Below are positions 15,235-22,984 of a stretch of DNA of 42,194 bases, piece after piece. The stretch lies in NCBI GenBank assembly GCA_019636815.1, contig JAHBWT010000031.1, positions 1 through 42,194 of the forward strand. The letters are read 5' to 3'. The notes under the pieces were generated by a model. That model saw only the letters and a list, made by a program, of their open reading frames with translations, made no database searches and was not told the DNA's origin. The position numbers and the translations under genes are program-made. Each line of letters opens with the position of its first letter. Position 1 is the stretch's first letter. This DNA is from Nitrospira sp. Its GTDB lineage: Bacteria > Nitrospirota > Nitrospiria > Nitrospirales > Nitrospiraceae.

Positions 15235-15342
15235 CGCAATCTGCCCCTCCGAATACGTGCTCTTCTTCATGCCATCCTCCTGGGTGAGGAGCACAGGTTA
15301 GCCGATCATTCCAATTCTCGCTGGTCCAGTTTTCCGGGGGGG
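15230..15342 (-). mobile_element. 5' end scrap of an IS3-family element (orfA start)
   Basis: On the minus strand, AGGAGG and ATG (15270) are followed by codons for M-K-K-S-T-Y-S-E-G-Q-I-A-I-A-L-R-R, the usual opening of IS3-type OrfA. The frame then runs into the Rhs relic at about 15230. A GC-rich end-like sequence (CTGGTCCAGTTTTCC followed by a G-run, 15321-15342) may be the terminal repeat. The rest of the element is gone. Confidence 0.45.
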
Positions 15343-15345
15343 ACG

Positions 15346-15679
15346 TCAAGGTCTCCATTCCCCTCGCCACCAAGACACGTCCGTTCTGCGGCTGAGGGGC
15401 ACTCGTGGAGGATCAAGCGTAGAAGCGGCGAAGACTGGGGAATCAGACACGCAAGAAAGGGATGGAGAGAAACAGCGCGAGCGATGGGATAGTCAAGGAC
15501 CTACTCGACATGATACGAGTGGCCTTCTTTCAAATTCCTCCATCACGGCGACAACGCTATTGCCGTGGATGTCGAGATGTGTGCAGAGAGTGGCAAAGCA
15601 GGTGTCAGGCGTATGCCAGACCTTCGAGGACGTACATCGAAACAGTTAACTTCAGGGGCGCCTATTCAGGGACGAGTAC
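15346..15679. other. Non-coding stretch at the right edge of the Rhs island
   Basis: No credible gene is found. Short open frames exist in several phases, none with a start signal or recognisable product. It probably marks the edge of the accessory island before nhaA. Confidence 0.4.
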
Positions 15680-16960
15680 ATGATTAGTACGATTCGCACA
15701 TTCCTTCGCCTGGAATCGGCCGGCGGTATTCTGCTGATTGTGGCCGCCGGACTCGCCATGCTGTGCGCCAATACCGGCTTGAAGCAGCTGTATGAGAGCC
15801 TGCTCCAGATTCCAGTCGGCATTCAGTTTGGAAGCCTCCAGATTCATAAACCTCTCTTGCTCTGGATCAATGATGGTCTCATGGTGCTGTTTTTCTTTCT
15901 GGTTGGGATGGAGCTGAAGCGGGAGATCATAGAGGGGGAATTGTCCGATACGGCCAATGTAGGGCTTCCAGCCCTGGGCGCACTGGGCGGGATGGTGGTT
16001 CCGGCATTCATCTATTGGTGGATCAATGCTGACAATCCAGCCGGCATGGGTGGCTGGGCCATTCCCATCGCCACCGATACGGCCTTTTCCTTGGGAATTC
16101 TCTCCTTGCTGGGTCACCGGGTCCCATTGTCCCTGAAGGTATTTCTGGTCTCGCTCGCCATTTTTGATGATGTCGGCGCCATCGTGGTCATTGCGCTCTT
16201 TTATGCCTCGAATCTCTCCCCTGCCATGGTGTGGACGGCTGGCAGCTGCCTGGTCGTGCTGCTGCTCCTGAACCGGAGAGGCGTGACGGCCATTCCGCTC
16301 TATGCCTTGGTGGGCCTCGTGATGTGGGTCGCCGTGTTGAAGTCCGGTGTGCATGCCACGCTGGCGGGCGTCCTGCTGGCAATGTTTATTCCGCTCACGG
16401 ATGCCAGGAACCGAGCCCATTCCCCGCTCCGGACCCTGGAGCAGGAATTACACACCGCGGTGGCCTTTGTTACCTTACCCCTCTTTGCCTTCTTTAATGC
16501 CGGCATCTCCCTGAGCGAGGTGTCCCTTGAAAGTCTCATCCACCCGGTGTCCCTCGGCATTACGCTGGGGTTATTCCTCGGCAAGCAGGTCGGGGTCTTT
16601 CTATTCTGCATGGCTGGGATTCTGCTGGGGATCGCCCGCCTTCCGAAGGAGGTCACTGCGATCCAGCTCTATGGGGTCGCCGTCCTGTGCGGAACCGGGT
16701 TTACCATGAGTCTCTTCATTGGGGCCCTCGCCTTTGAGGAACTGCAGCGACCTGCGCTGTTCGATGAGCGCATTGGTATTCTCTTCGGTTCCCTTCTCTC
16801 CGCGATGGCCGGATATCTGGTGCTCTGGTTGACACTCGGCAAACCTCAGCCACGAACACATCGTCGAACATTGCATGCGACACTTGCCCGCACGGAGCAA
16901 TCGAAACACCGACCCTCTGGCCGTCTATCTCAGCACACCTCCAATGATCATGACGTTTGA
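15680..16960 (+). CDS. nhaA: NhaA-type Na+/H+ antiporter
   Basis: This 426-residue inner-membrane protein has about 12 hydrophobic segments. NhaA exchanges internal Na+ for external H+ and controls pH and sodium. The ion-binding residues are kept at the same numbers as in E. coli: Asp133 in I-A-T-D-T-A-F-S and Asp163-Asp164 in S-L-A-I-F-D-D-V-G-A. G-M-E-L-K-R-E near residues 76-82 is also typical. The tail after residue 395 is hydrophilic and basic. GGGA lies about 9 bases before the ATG. It borders the Rhs island but shows no damage itself. Confidence 0.96.
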   Translation: MISTIRTFLRLESAGGILLIVAAGLAMLCANTGLKQLYESLLQIPVGIQFGSLQIHKPLLLWINDGLMVLFFFLVGMELKREIIEGELSDTANVGLPALGALGGMVVPAFIYWWINADNPAGMGGWAIPIATDTAFSLGILSLLGHRVPLSLKVFLVSLAIFDDVGAIVVIALFYASNLSPAMVWTAGSCLVVLLLLNRRGVTAIPLYALVGLVMWVAVLKSGVHATLAGVLLAMFIPLTDARNRAHSPLRTLEQELHTAVAFVTLPLFAFFNAGISLSEVSLESLIHPVSLGITLGLFLGKQVGVFLFCMAGILLGIARLPKEVTAIQLYGVAVLCGTGFTMSLFIGALAFEELQRPALFDERIGILFGSLLSAMAGYLVLWLTLGKPQPRTHRRTLHATLARTEQSKHRPSGRLSQHTSNDHDV

Positions 16961-17068
16961 CTCCTTAGACCCGAGGAACCCTTTCCATCCAGAATCCAAC
17001 ATCTGAAGCCGTCTTGACGAAGGCTGAGCTCTCTGCGACAACGGAGGCTGGCCAAGGGAGATGACATC

Positions 17069-18229
17069 ATGACACGAACGGTCAGTCGACGGATGGCAGA
17101 TCTCGCCCAATCGGAGATTCGGGCGATGACACAGGCTTGCGCCAGTCTGAAGGGTCTCAATATGGCGCAAGGCGTCTGTGATACGCCGGTTCCTCCGGTA
17201 GTCCTTGAGGGTGCGGAGAGGGCCATCAGAGACGGGTATAACGTCTATACCCGCTTCGATGGCTTGCCGGAATTGCGGCAAGCCATCGCCGACAAACTGG
17301 TGCACTATAACGGTATTGAAGCCGACCCTGAAACGGACGTGACCGTCAGCGCCGGGGCGACCGGCGCGTTTCACTGTGCCAGTGCCGCTCTCCTCGATCC
17401 CGGTGATGAAGTCATCCTGTTCGAGCCCTATTATCAGTACCATATCAGCGCGCTGGTGGCTGTCGAGGCGGTTCCCGTGGTCGTTCATATGCAGCCACCG
17501 GCCTGGACCTATTCTCTCCCGCAGCTTGAAGAGGTCGTGACTTCCAAAACAAAGGCCATCATTGTGAATTCACCGGGCAATCCTTCGGGCAAGGTGTTCA
17601 CTCGAACGGAGTTAGAGACGCTCGCCGATTTCGCGTGCCGACACGATTTGTTCGTCTTTACCGACGAGATCTATGAATATTTTCTCTATGATGGGCGGAG
17701 TCACGTGAGCATGGCCACGTTGCCGGGCATGGCTGAGAGGACGATCACCATTGGCGGGTATTCCAAAACGTTCAGCGTGACCGGCTGGCGTATCGGGTAC
17801 AGTGTGGCCGCCAAGCCATGGGCCGGCGCTATCGGGGCGATGAATGATCTGCTCTACGTCTGTGCGCCGGGGCCTCTTCAAATCGGAGTGGCCCGTGGCA
17901 TCCGAAGTCTCCCCGACGGTTTCTATAACGATCTGGCGCTCGAATACCGCCGTAAGCGGGACAGGTTTTGTGATGTACTGACGAAGGTGGGACTAAGCCC
18001 GTCGATCCCTCAAGGCGCCTATTATGTGTTGGCCGACGTCTCCCGTCTTCCTGGGGACACGGGGAAAGCTCGCGCTATGTATCTGCTGGGAAAAACCGGT
18101 GTTGCGGGTGTACCGGGAGAGGCCTTTTTCTCCGGCGATACGGGAGCCCATTTCATTCGCTTCAGCTACGCGAAGACGGGCTCCGATCTCGATGACGCTT
18201 GCCGTCGATTGACTCACGACAAGTTCTAA
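17069..18229 (+). CDS. Class I/II PLP-dependent aminotransferase
   Basis: This 386-residue fold-type I aminotransferase has N-S-P-G-N-P-S-G at 167-174, D-E-I-Y at 199-202, the PLP-binding lysine Lys233 in S-K-T-F-S-V-T-G-W-R-I-G-Y and Arg241. The family includes aspartate, aromatic and methionine/kynurenine-type aminotransferases; substrate cannot be assigned from the sequence. GGGAGATGAC precedes ATG 17069. It stands alone on the plus strand, convergent with the phosphatase gene that follows. Confidence 0.92.
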   Translation: MTRTVSRRMADLAQSEIRAMTQACASLKGLNMAQGVCDTPVPPVVLEGAERAIRDGYNVYTRFDGLPELRQAIADKLVHYNGIEADPETDVTVSAGATGAFHCASAALLDPGDEVILFEPYYQYHISALVAVEAVPVVVHMQPPAWTYSLPQLEEVVTSKTKAIIVNSPGNPSGKVFTRTELETLADFACRHDLFVFTDEIYEYFLYDGRSHVSMATLPGMAERTITIGGYSKTFSVTGWRIGYSVAAKPWAGAIGAMNDLLYVCAPGPLQIGVARGIRSLPDGFYNDLALEYRRKRDRFCDVLTKVGLSPSIPQGAYYVLADVSRLPGDTGKARAMYLLGKTGVAGVPGEAFFSGDTGAHFIRFSYAKTGSDLDDACRRLTHDKF

Positions 18230-18279
18230 ACCGTGATCAGTGACACATCTCCACCGCCGTAACTCGATGCTGTAAACTT

Positions 18280-19086
18280 TTATTCCACAGTACCGATCCC
18301 AATACGGGTGAGGAGTGTGAGTCTCTGCCTCAGGGCGTCGGGACACGATGCACTCGTGGCAATCATTCCCTGGTAGCGAGGCGTGGCCTGGTTGAAGGCT
18401 AGAGCGCGGCCACTCCCATCGCAAATTCCTCCACCGCTTTCTTCGATGAGCAGGGCTCCGGCCGCGACATCCCACTCATTCTCCGGTTCGAGTGTGACGA
18501 GCCCCTGGATGTGGCCGCCGGCGGTCAGGGCGAGCCCCCATGCGATTGAACGCATCAGGCGACTGTTGACCATCCCATCAAGCGAGGGGAAACGCCCAAT
18601 GTCCTGTTCCCATGGGCTCATGGCGACGACCGGTTGCCGATCGCCGCGGATCGCTGGTGGCGTGACCGGCTTGGCATCGAGGTAGAGGCCGCCGCCTCTG
18701 GTTGCCGTGTAGAGCTCATCCGTCGAGGGGTTGAAAATGGCTGCCACGATCGGTCGGCCTTCCTCAATAAGGGCCACGGAAATACAAAACTCCGGCTCCC
18801 CGTTGATGAACGCTTTCGTGCCATCTATCGGATCTACCACCCAGACTCGATTCCTCTGTAGCCGATCTGGATCATCCGGCGACTCCTCTGATAGCCACCC
18901 GTCCAGGGGAAAGGCCGATTGAAGGCGTGATTGGAGAATCCGATTCACGGCGAGATCGGCGGAGGTAACCGGGGAAAGATCGGCCTTTTGTACCGTCTCA
19001 AACCCATCGACCGCCATTCGTAAGGCCTCTCCCCCGGCTGCTCGAATGGCTCGAATAAGGACATCAAGTTCGTCATGCCATGGCAT
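18280..19086 (-). CDS. Inositol-monophosphatase-family phosphatase (HisN/CysQ-like)
   Basis: This 268-residue Mg2+-dependent phosphatase has S-E-E-S at 66-69, W-V-V-D-P-I-D-G-T at 82-90 and a C-terminal E-W-D-V-A-A-G-A block; together these hold the metal ions. Family members hydrolyse inositol phosphate, histidinol phosphate or 3'-phosphoadenosine 5'-phosphate. I started at 19086 (M-P-W-H-D-E-L-D) because the 30 upstream codons of the open frame are not family-like, though the Shine-Dalgarno sequence is weak. It lies downstream of leuCD on the same strand after a 205-base gap, which could fit a HisN role in amino-acid synthesis, but CysQ is equally possible. Confidence 0.85.
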   Translation of the reverse strand: MPWHDELDVLIRAIRAAGGEALRMAVDGFETVQKADLSPVTSADLAVNRILQSRLQSAFPLDGWLSEESPDDPDRLQRNRVWVVDPIDGTKAFINGEPEFCISVALIEEGRPIVAAIFNPSTDELYTATRGGGLYLDAKPVTPPAIRGDRQPVVAMSPWEQDIGRFPSLDGMVNSRLMRSIAWGLALTAGGHIQGLVTLEPENEWDVAAGALLIEESGGGICDGSGRALAFNQATPRYQGMIATSASCPDALRQRLTLLTRIGIGTVE

Positions 19087-19291
19087 TGATAAAGAGTACC
19101 AACCTTGGGAAGAGAAGAAAAGGAATGTTCGTCTCCCGAACTTGACCTGGAAGACGAATCCGCGTACAGGCACCATGCGATGAAACTGATGCAGGAACGA
19201 TCACGGAAGAAAGGACTGTCCTCCGGCAGGCTCGTCCACATCGGTGAGAAACGAACCGAAGCCGTCACGGTGACCACGGATCTCTACTCGG

Positions 19292-19915
19292 TTATGAACG
19301 GAGATCAGTAAAGAGCCACGGAGCGTCAGCGCTTCGGCGAGTTTCGTAGGCCGTGATCGCGCCCTCGTGCTGAAGAGTGAGGCCGATTGCGTCAAGCCCT
19401 TGATACAAGCAATCTTTACGAAATGGATCGATCTCGAACCGATACGTGACTTCTTTGGGTGTGGTGACTGTTTGACGATCCAGGTCTACCGTGAGCCGAT
19501 AGCCCTCGGTGTCGTTCACTTCTTTCAGCAGCACGAGCACTTCCTCTCCTTTCAAGACTACTGGGAGGATCCCATTCTGAAAGCAGTTGTTATAGAAAAT
19601 GTCGGCGAAACTTGGAGCGATCAGACAACGGAATCCCTGATCCAATAACGCCCACGGAGCGTGCTCACGGGACGAGCCGCAGCCGAAATTGTCGCGGGTC
19701 AAGAGGATCGTCGCCCCCTGATATCGAGGGTCGTTCAGGAAGAACGATGGATCGGGAGAACCGTCCGGCCGCTTCCGCCAATCGAAGAAAAGGCCTTCAC
19801 GCAAGCCGGTGCGCTTGATGGTCTTGAGAAATTGCTTAGGAATCACTTGGTCGGTGTCGACGTTCACTCGATCCAATGGAGCGACGAGACCGGTCAGTGT
19901 CGTGAAAGGTGTCAT
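19292..19915 (-). CDS. leuD: 3-isopropylmalate dehydratase small subunit LeuD
   Basis: LeuD and LeuC together isomerise 2-isopropylmalate to 3-isopropylmalate in leucine synthesis. The 207-residue product is of normal length. It has the small-subunit signature V-D-T-D-Q-V-I-P near residue 19 and the substrate loop [14 protein letters not shown]. It starts 57 bases after leuC on the same strand, so the two form one operon. Confidence 0.96.
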   Translation of the reverse strand: MTPFTTLTGLVAPLDRVNVDTDQVIPKQFLKTIKRTGLREGLFFDWRKRPDGSPDPSFFLNDPRYQGATILLTRDNFGCGSSREHAPWALLDQGFRCLIAPSFADIFYNNCFQNGILPVVLKGEEVLVLLKEVNDTEGYRLTVDLDRQTVTTPKEVTYRFEIDPFRKDCLYQGLDAIGLTLQHEGAITAYETRRSADAPWLFTDLRS

Positions 19916-19972
19916 GGTGCGAATTTCCTCATATCGATAGACGAATGCGTCATGCCGGAGATTCTTGAAGGA

Positions 19973-21376
19973 TCAATGCCAGTGTCTGATATCGACAAAA
20001 TGGCCCTCAATGGCCGCAGCAACCGCCATGGCCGGTGACACGAGGTGAGTTCGCCCTCCAGCCCCCTGGCGCCCTTCGAAATTCCGATTACTTGTCGAGG
20101 CACAGCGTTCCCCCGGCTTGAGCACATCGGCGTTCATCGCCAGACACATGCTGCACCCGGCCTCCCGCCACTCAAAGCCTGCTTCACGAAACACTTGGTC
20201 AAGCCCTTCTGCCTCTGCCTGCTGTTTGACGAGCCCGGAGCCTGGCACCACCATGGCAAGGACCGTCTTCGCGACCTTCTTGCCTTTCGCAAAACCGGCG
20301 GCAAGGCGAAGGTCCTCGATTCGGGAATTCGTGCAGGAGCCGATGAACACTCGATCTATTTTAATATCGGTGATCGGCATATTAGGGGTGAGCCCCATGT
20401 AGGACAACGCGCGTTCAGTGGCGTTTTTGGACTTGTCGTCAACCATCGTTCGTGGATCCGGCACGCGTTCATCGACACCGCTCACCATGCCCGGACTTGT
20501 TCCCCAGCTGACTTGAGGGGCGATGCGCTCGGCTTGTAGAACGACGGTTGCCTCATATGTGGCGTCGAGATCGGTCTTGAGGTGTCGCCACGCTTGGGCG
20601 GCTTGTTCGAATTGCTCGCCCTTTGGAGCAAGCGGCCGCCCTTTGATATAGGCAATCGTTTTTTCATCGGCTGCGACGAGGCCGGCGCGCGCTCCTCCCT
20701 CGATCGACATGTTACAGAGGGTCATCCGACCTTCCATACTGAGCGAGCGAATCGCATCGCCCGTGTACTCAATCACGTAGCCGGTGCCGCCCCCCGTACC
20801 GATCTTCCCTATGATTGCGAGAATAATGTCTTTGGCTGAACAACGATCTGAAAGAACCCCATTGACCCGGATTTCCATTGTCTTTGGCCGCTTCTGCACC
20901 AAACATTGAGTGGCCAATACATGTTCCACTTCACTGGTTCCGATTCCAAACGCCAACGCGCCAAATGCGCCGTGGGTGGATGTGTGCGAATCGCCGCACA
21001 CGATCGTGGTGCCGGGGAGGGTAAATCCCTGTTCAGGGCCGATGACATGCACAATACCCTGACGGATGTCGCTCATGTTGAACAGAGGGATCCCGAAATG
21101 TTTGCAATTGTCTTCCAGTGTTTGAATCTGCAGGGCGCTCACGGGATCCATAATTCCCAGACGCCGGTCTGTGGTCGGGACATTATGATCCGGCACAGCC
21201 AATGTCGCGGCAGGTCGTCGAGGGCGCCGCCCGGCGAGTTTCAACCCTTCAAACGCTTGAGGGGAGGTCACTTCATGAACCAGCTGGCGATCGATGTAGA
21301 GCAACGTCGTTCCATCAGCTTCAGCACGCACGACGTGCGAGTCCCAAATTTTATCGAATAATGTTTTCCCGGCCAT
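19973..21376 (-). CDS. leuC: 3-isopropylmalate dehydratase large subunit LeuC
   Basis: This 467-residue aconitase-family large subunit carries the three cysteines that hold the 4Fe-4S cluster: Cys348 in G-S-C-T-N-S-R, and Cys408 and Cys411 in A-G-C-S-M-C-L-A-M. The open frame extends 46 codons further upstream, but ATG 21376 has an AGGAG sequence at good spacing and begins with the family's [11 protein letters not shown]. It acts with LeuD in the cytosol. Upstream there is a perfect TATAAT box and a 24-bp dyad, described separately. Confidence 0.97.
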   Translation of the reverse strand: MAGKTLFDKIWDSHVVRAEADGTTLLYIDRQLVHEVTSPQAFEGLKLAGRRPRRPAATLAVPDHNVPTTDRRLGIMDPVSALQIQTLEDNCKHFGIPLFNMSDIRQGIVHVIGPEQGFTLPGTTIVCGDSHTSTHGAFGALAFGIGTSEVEHVLATQCLVQKRPKTMEIRVNGVLSDRCSAKDIILAIIGKIGTGGGTGYVIEYTGDAIRSLSMEGRMTLCNMSIEGGARAGLVAADEKTIAYIKGRPLAPKGEQFEQAAQAWRHLKTDLDATYEATVVLQAERIAPQVSWGTSPGMVSGVDERVPDPRTMVDDKSKNATERALSYMGLTPNMPITDIKIDRVFIGSCTNSRIEDLRLAAGFAKGKKVAKTVLAMVVPGSGLVKQQAEAEGLDQVFREAGFEWREAGCSMCLAMNADVLKPGERCASTSNRNFEGRQGAGGRTHLVSPAMAVAAAIEGHFVDIRHWH

Positions 21377-21409
21377 CACAGCTCCTGCTGGTTTTGGTAT
21401 GAAGGGCTC

Positions 21410-21440
21410 ATTATACAGAGACAGACCATGCGGTTGACAA
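21410..21440 (-). promoter_or_regulatory. leuCD promoter
   Basis: On the minus strand a perfect TATAAT (21410-21415) is preceded by TTGTCA (21435-21440), with a slightly long 19-bp spacer. It lies 34 bases before the leuC start. Confidence 0.55.
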
Positions 21441-21459
21441 GGTGTCCGTGAGCCTTGTC
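21436..21459. promoter_or_regulatory. Candidate operator dyad at the leuC -35 box
   Basis: A perfect inverted repeat GACAAGG-N10-CCTTGTC overlaps the leuC -35 hexamer and extends upstream of it. Size and position fit a dimeric transcription factor site in the divergent leuC/MEKHLA region. The cognate regulator is unknown. Confidence 0.4.
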
Positions 21460-21490
21460 CTGCTCGGCAAGACGTGATACCACAACGCGC

Positions 21491-21961
21491 ATGAGTACCG
21501 CACACTGGAATCAAGCCCGCATCATCCAGTGGAGTCAGCGATTACTGGACAGCTATAGGCATTGGACGGGGATAGAACTGATCGAACGGATAGGCGGAAC
21601 GAAACACCAGGCGCGCAGATTGTTCAAGGCTCCCTTTGTCGTCGTCTCGCATGGGGTCGAGCTCGACCCGATCTTGAATTATGGAAACCAAGCGGCGCTC
21701 GATCTGTGGGAACTCTCGTGGGATCAACTCATTCGGACGCCATCGCGACTCACGGCCGAGCCTCATGACCGTCCTGAGCGAGAATATATGTTGGAGCAGG
21801 CAAGGGTGAACGGCTACTTTGATGGATATCGTGGAATCAGAATTTCTTCAACGGGCCGGCGTTTTCTCGTCGAACAGGCATTGATCTGGACTGTCATTGA
21901 TTCGGCTGGAAGACCGATCGGTCAAGCAGCGACCTTCTCACATTGGTCGAGAGTGCCGTAA
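21491..21961 (+). CDS. MEKHLA-domain protein
   Basis: This 156-residue protein is covered almost entirely by a MEKHLA domain, a PAS-related domain. Recognisable blocks are [37 protein letters not shown] and [10 protein letters not shown]. Biochemical function is not established; the PAS likeness suggests ligand or redox sensing. The start is uncertain: ATG 21491 was chosen, with an in-frame TTG at 21455 as alternative, and neither has a clear Shine-Dalgarno sequence. It is divergent from leuC and convergent with bcsS. Confidence 0.75.
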   Translation: MSTAHWNQARIIQWSQRLLDSYRHWTGIELIERIGGTKHQARRLFKAPFVVVSHGVELDPILNYGNQAALDLWELSWDQLIRTPSRLTAEPHDRPEREYMLEQARVNGYFDGYRGIRISSTGRRFLVEQALIWTVIDSAGRPIGQAATFSHWSRVP

Positions 21962-21962
21962 A

Positions 21963-22664
21963 TCAAAACGGGAAATAAACCTCTATTCCTCCATAGCTCC
22001 CGCTGTGAAAGGAATTGCTGTTTTGGTATCCACCTTTGGCCAGAAAGAAAACGTTCCCAATCGACACCTCGACAATCGGTCCTGTCTGGACGGCACGAAA
22101 TTCTCCGTTGCCCATTCCTGCAATATCCCATCCAGTGTAGAGGGGACAGCAACCCTGGCCGGCCCTGTACGTTAACAATTTCCCACGCAGACGGCCCCAG
22201 AAGAAATTGTCGAGATCAGCATAGGATCCAATCGCGTGGAGGCTGCCTTTCTCATGCCAATACAGCGCTTCAATTTGGCCGAAGAATCCGACCTGATGAT
22301 CGATCCTCGAACTTGCGTTCAGCCGATCTTCCTCGATTCGGCGCAGTTGCGGACCCGCAAGTGCGAGGAATGTCCACCTGCCGAGTGACTGTGCAATCCC
22401 GAGGGATGGGACGACAAACTGCACGTTGGCATCCAACAGTTGCCCATTGCTCTTGAAACTATATCCAAGGCCAGCTGTCATTGCTTGCGCAAACATGGTT
22501 GTTCCACCCGACATGAGCAAGATCGGGGTCCGTACGCCCAAATAACCGAAATATTGACGCGTATCGTCGATCTGAAATCCGGTGAACGCATCTCCTGCTT
22601 CTGCGCGGCCCGGTACGATCGTCAGGACAAGTGTCGCGAGTAGGAGTGCGATACGTCGCGCCAT
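21963..22664 (-). CDS. bcsS: Cellulose biosynthesis protein BcsS
   Basis: This 233-residue exported protein has a signal peptide (A-R-R-I-A-L-L-L-A-T-L-V-L-T-I-V, cleavage near A-E-A-G). Its mature part is rich in alternating strands and ends Y-G-G-I-E-V-Y-F-P-F, an outer-membrane beta-barrel type end. The features (F-T-G-F-Q-I-D-D, N-F-F-W-G-R-L-R-G-K) fit the BcsS family, found next to bacterial cellulose synthase genes. AAGGGGAAA before ATG 22664 decides the start over the longer frame. bcsA lies upstream on the same strand, supporting the assignment. The molecular role of BcsS is not known. Confidence 0.75.
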   Translation of the reverse strand: MARRIALLLATLVLTIVPGRAEAGDAFTGFQIDDTRQYFGYLGVRTPILLMSGGTTMFAQAMTAGLGYSFKSNGQLLDANVQFVVPSLGIAQSLGRWTFLALAGPQLRRIEEDRLNASSRIDHQVGFFGQIEALYWHEKGSLHAIGSYADLDNFFWGRLRGKLLTYRAGQGCCPLYTGWDIAGMGNGEFRAVQTGPIVEVSIGNVFFLAKGGYQNSNSFHSGSYGGIEVYFPF

Positions 22665-22729
22665 CGGATTTCCCCTTCTAGAACCAGAGTCAACACTAAA
22701 CAAAAAACCAAACAACGGTGTGGCGACAC

Positions 22730-22873
22730 TCATGAACGATACCGGGCGCCAATGACCATCGCTTTATGTTTGACGAACTTGATATAGCTAGAATAGGACA
22801 CGACACAGATAAGCAGGAGAAAAATCAGAAAATGGGACGAGATATCCGTTGTAGGCCAGATCTGGGGCGACAC
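22730..22873 (-). CDS. 47-residue single-helix membrane ORF between bcsA and bcsS
   Basis: This short ORF has a GTG start with AGGGTGGA about 6 bases upstream. It encodes M-S-P-Q-I-W-P-T-T-D-I-S-S, then one membrane helix (H-F-L-I-F-L-L-L-I-C-V-V-S-Y-S-S-Y), then a basic tail (K-F-V-K-H-K-A and G-A-R-Y-R-S). An in-frame stop a few codons upstream limits the N terminus. It lies between bcsA and bcsS on the same strand and recalls the small one-helix accessory proteins of other cellulose systems (for example BcsF), though no sequence relation is claimed. Confidence 0.4.
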   Translation of the reverse strand: MSPQIWPTTDISSHFLIFLLLICVVSYSSYIKFVKHKAMVIGARYRS

Positions 22874-22984
22874 GACTGATCCACCCTGGACGATGATCTA
22901 TTGGGCTGAGTCAAGATGACGGTCGTCGAATCATCTTGAGCAGAGGGCTGCAAGATAGAAAACGATGCAGTGGCACGGTGTTCT

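Noticed and set aside
15462-15683. 73-codon ORF before nhaA
   Set aside because: Very rich in Arg and Ser, no start signal and overlaps the nhaA start; looks like random open frame.
19105-19311. 68-codon plus-strand ORF between leuD and the phosphatase
   Set aside because: TTG start without a Shine-Dalgarno sequence, antisense to the leuD end region, no recognisable product.
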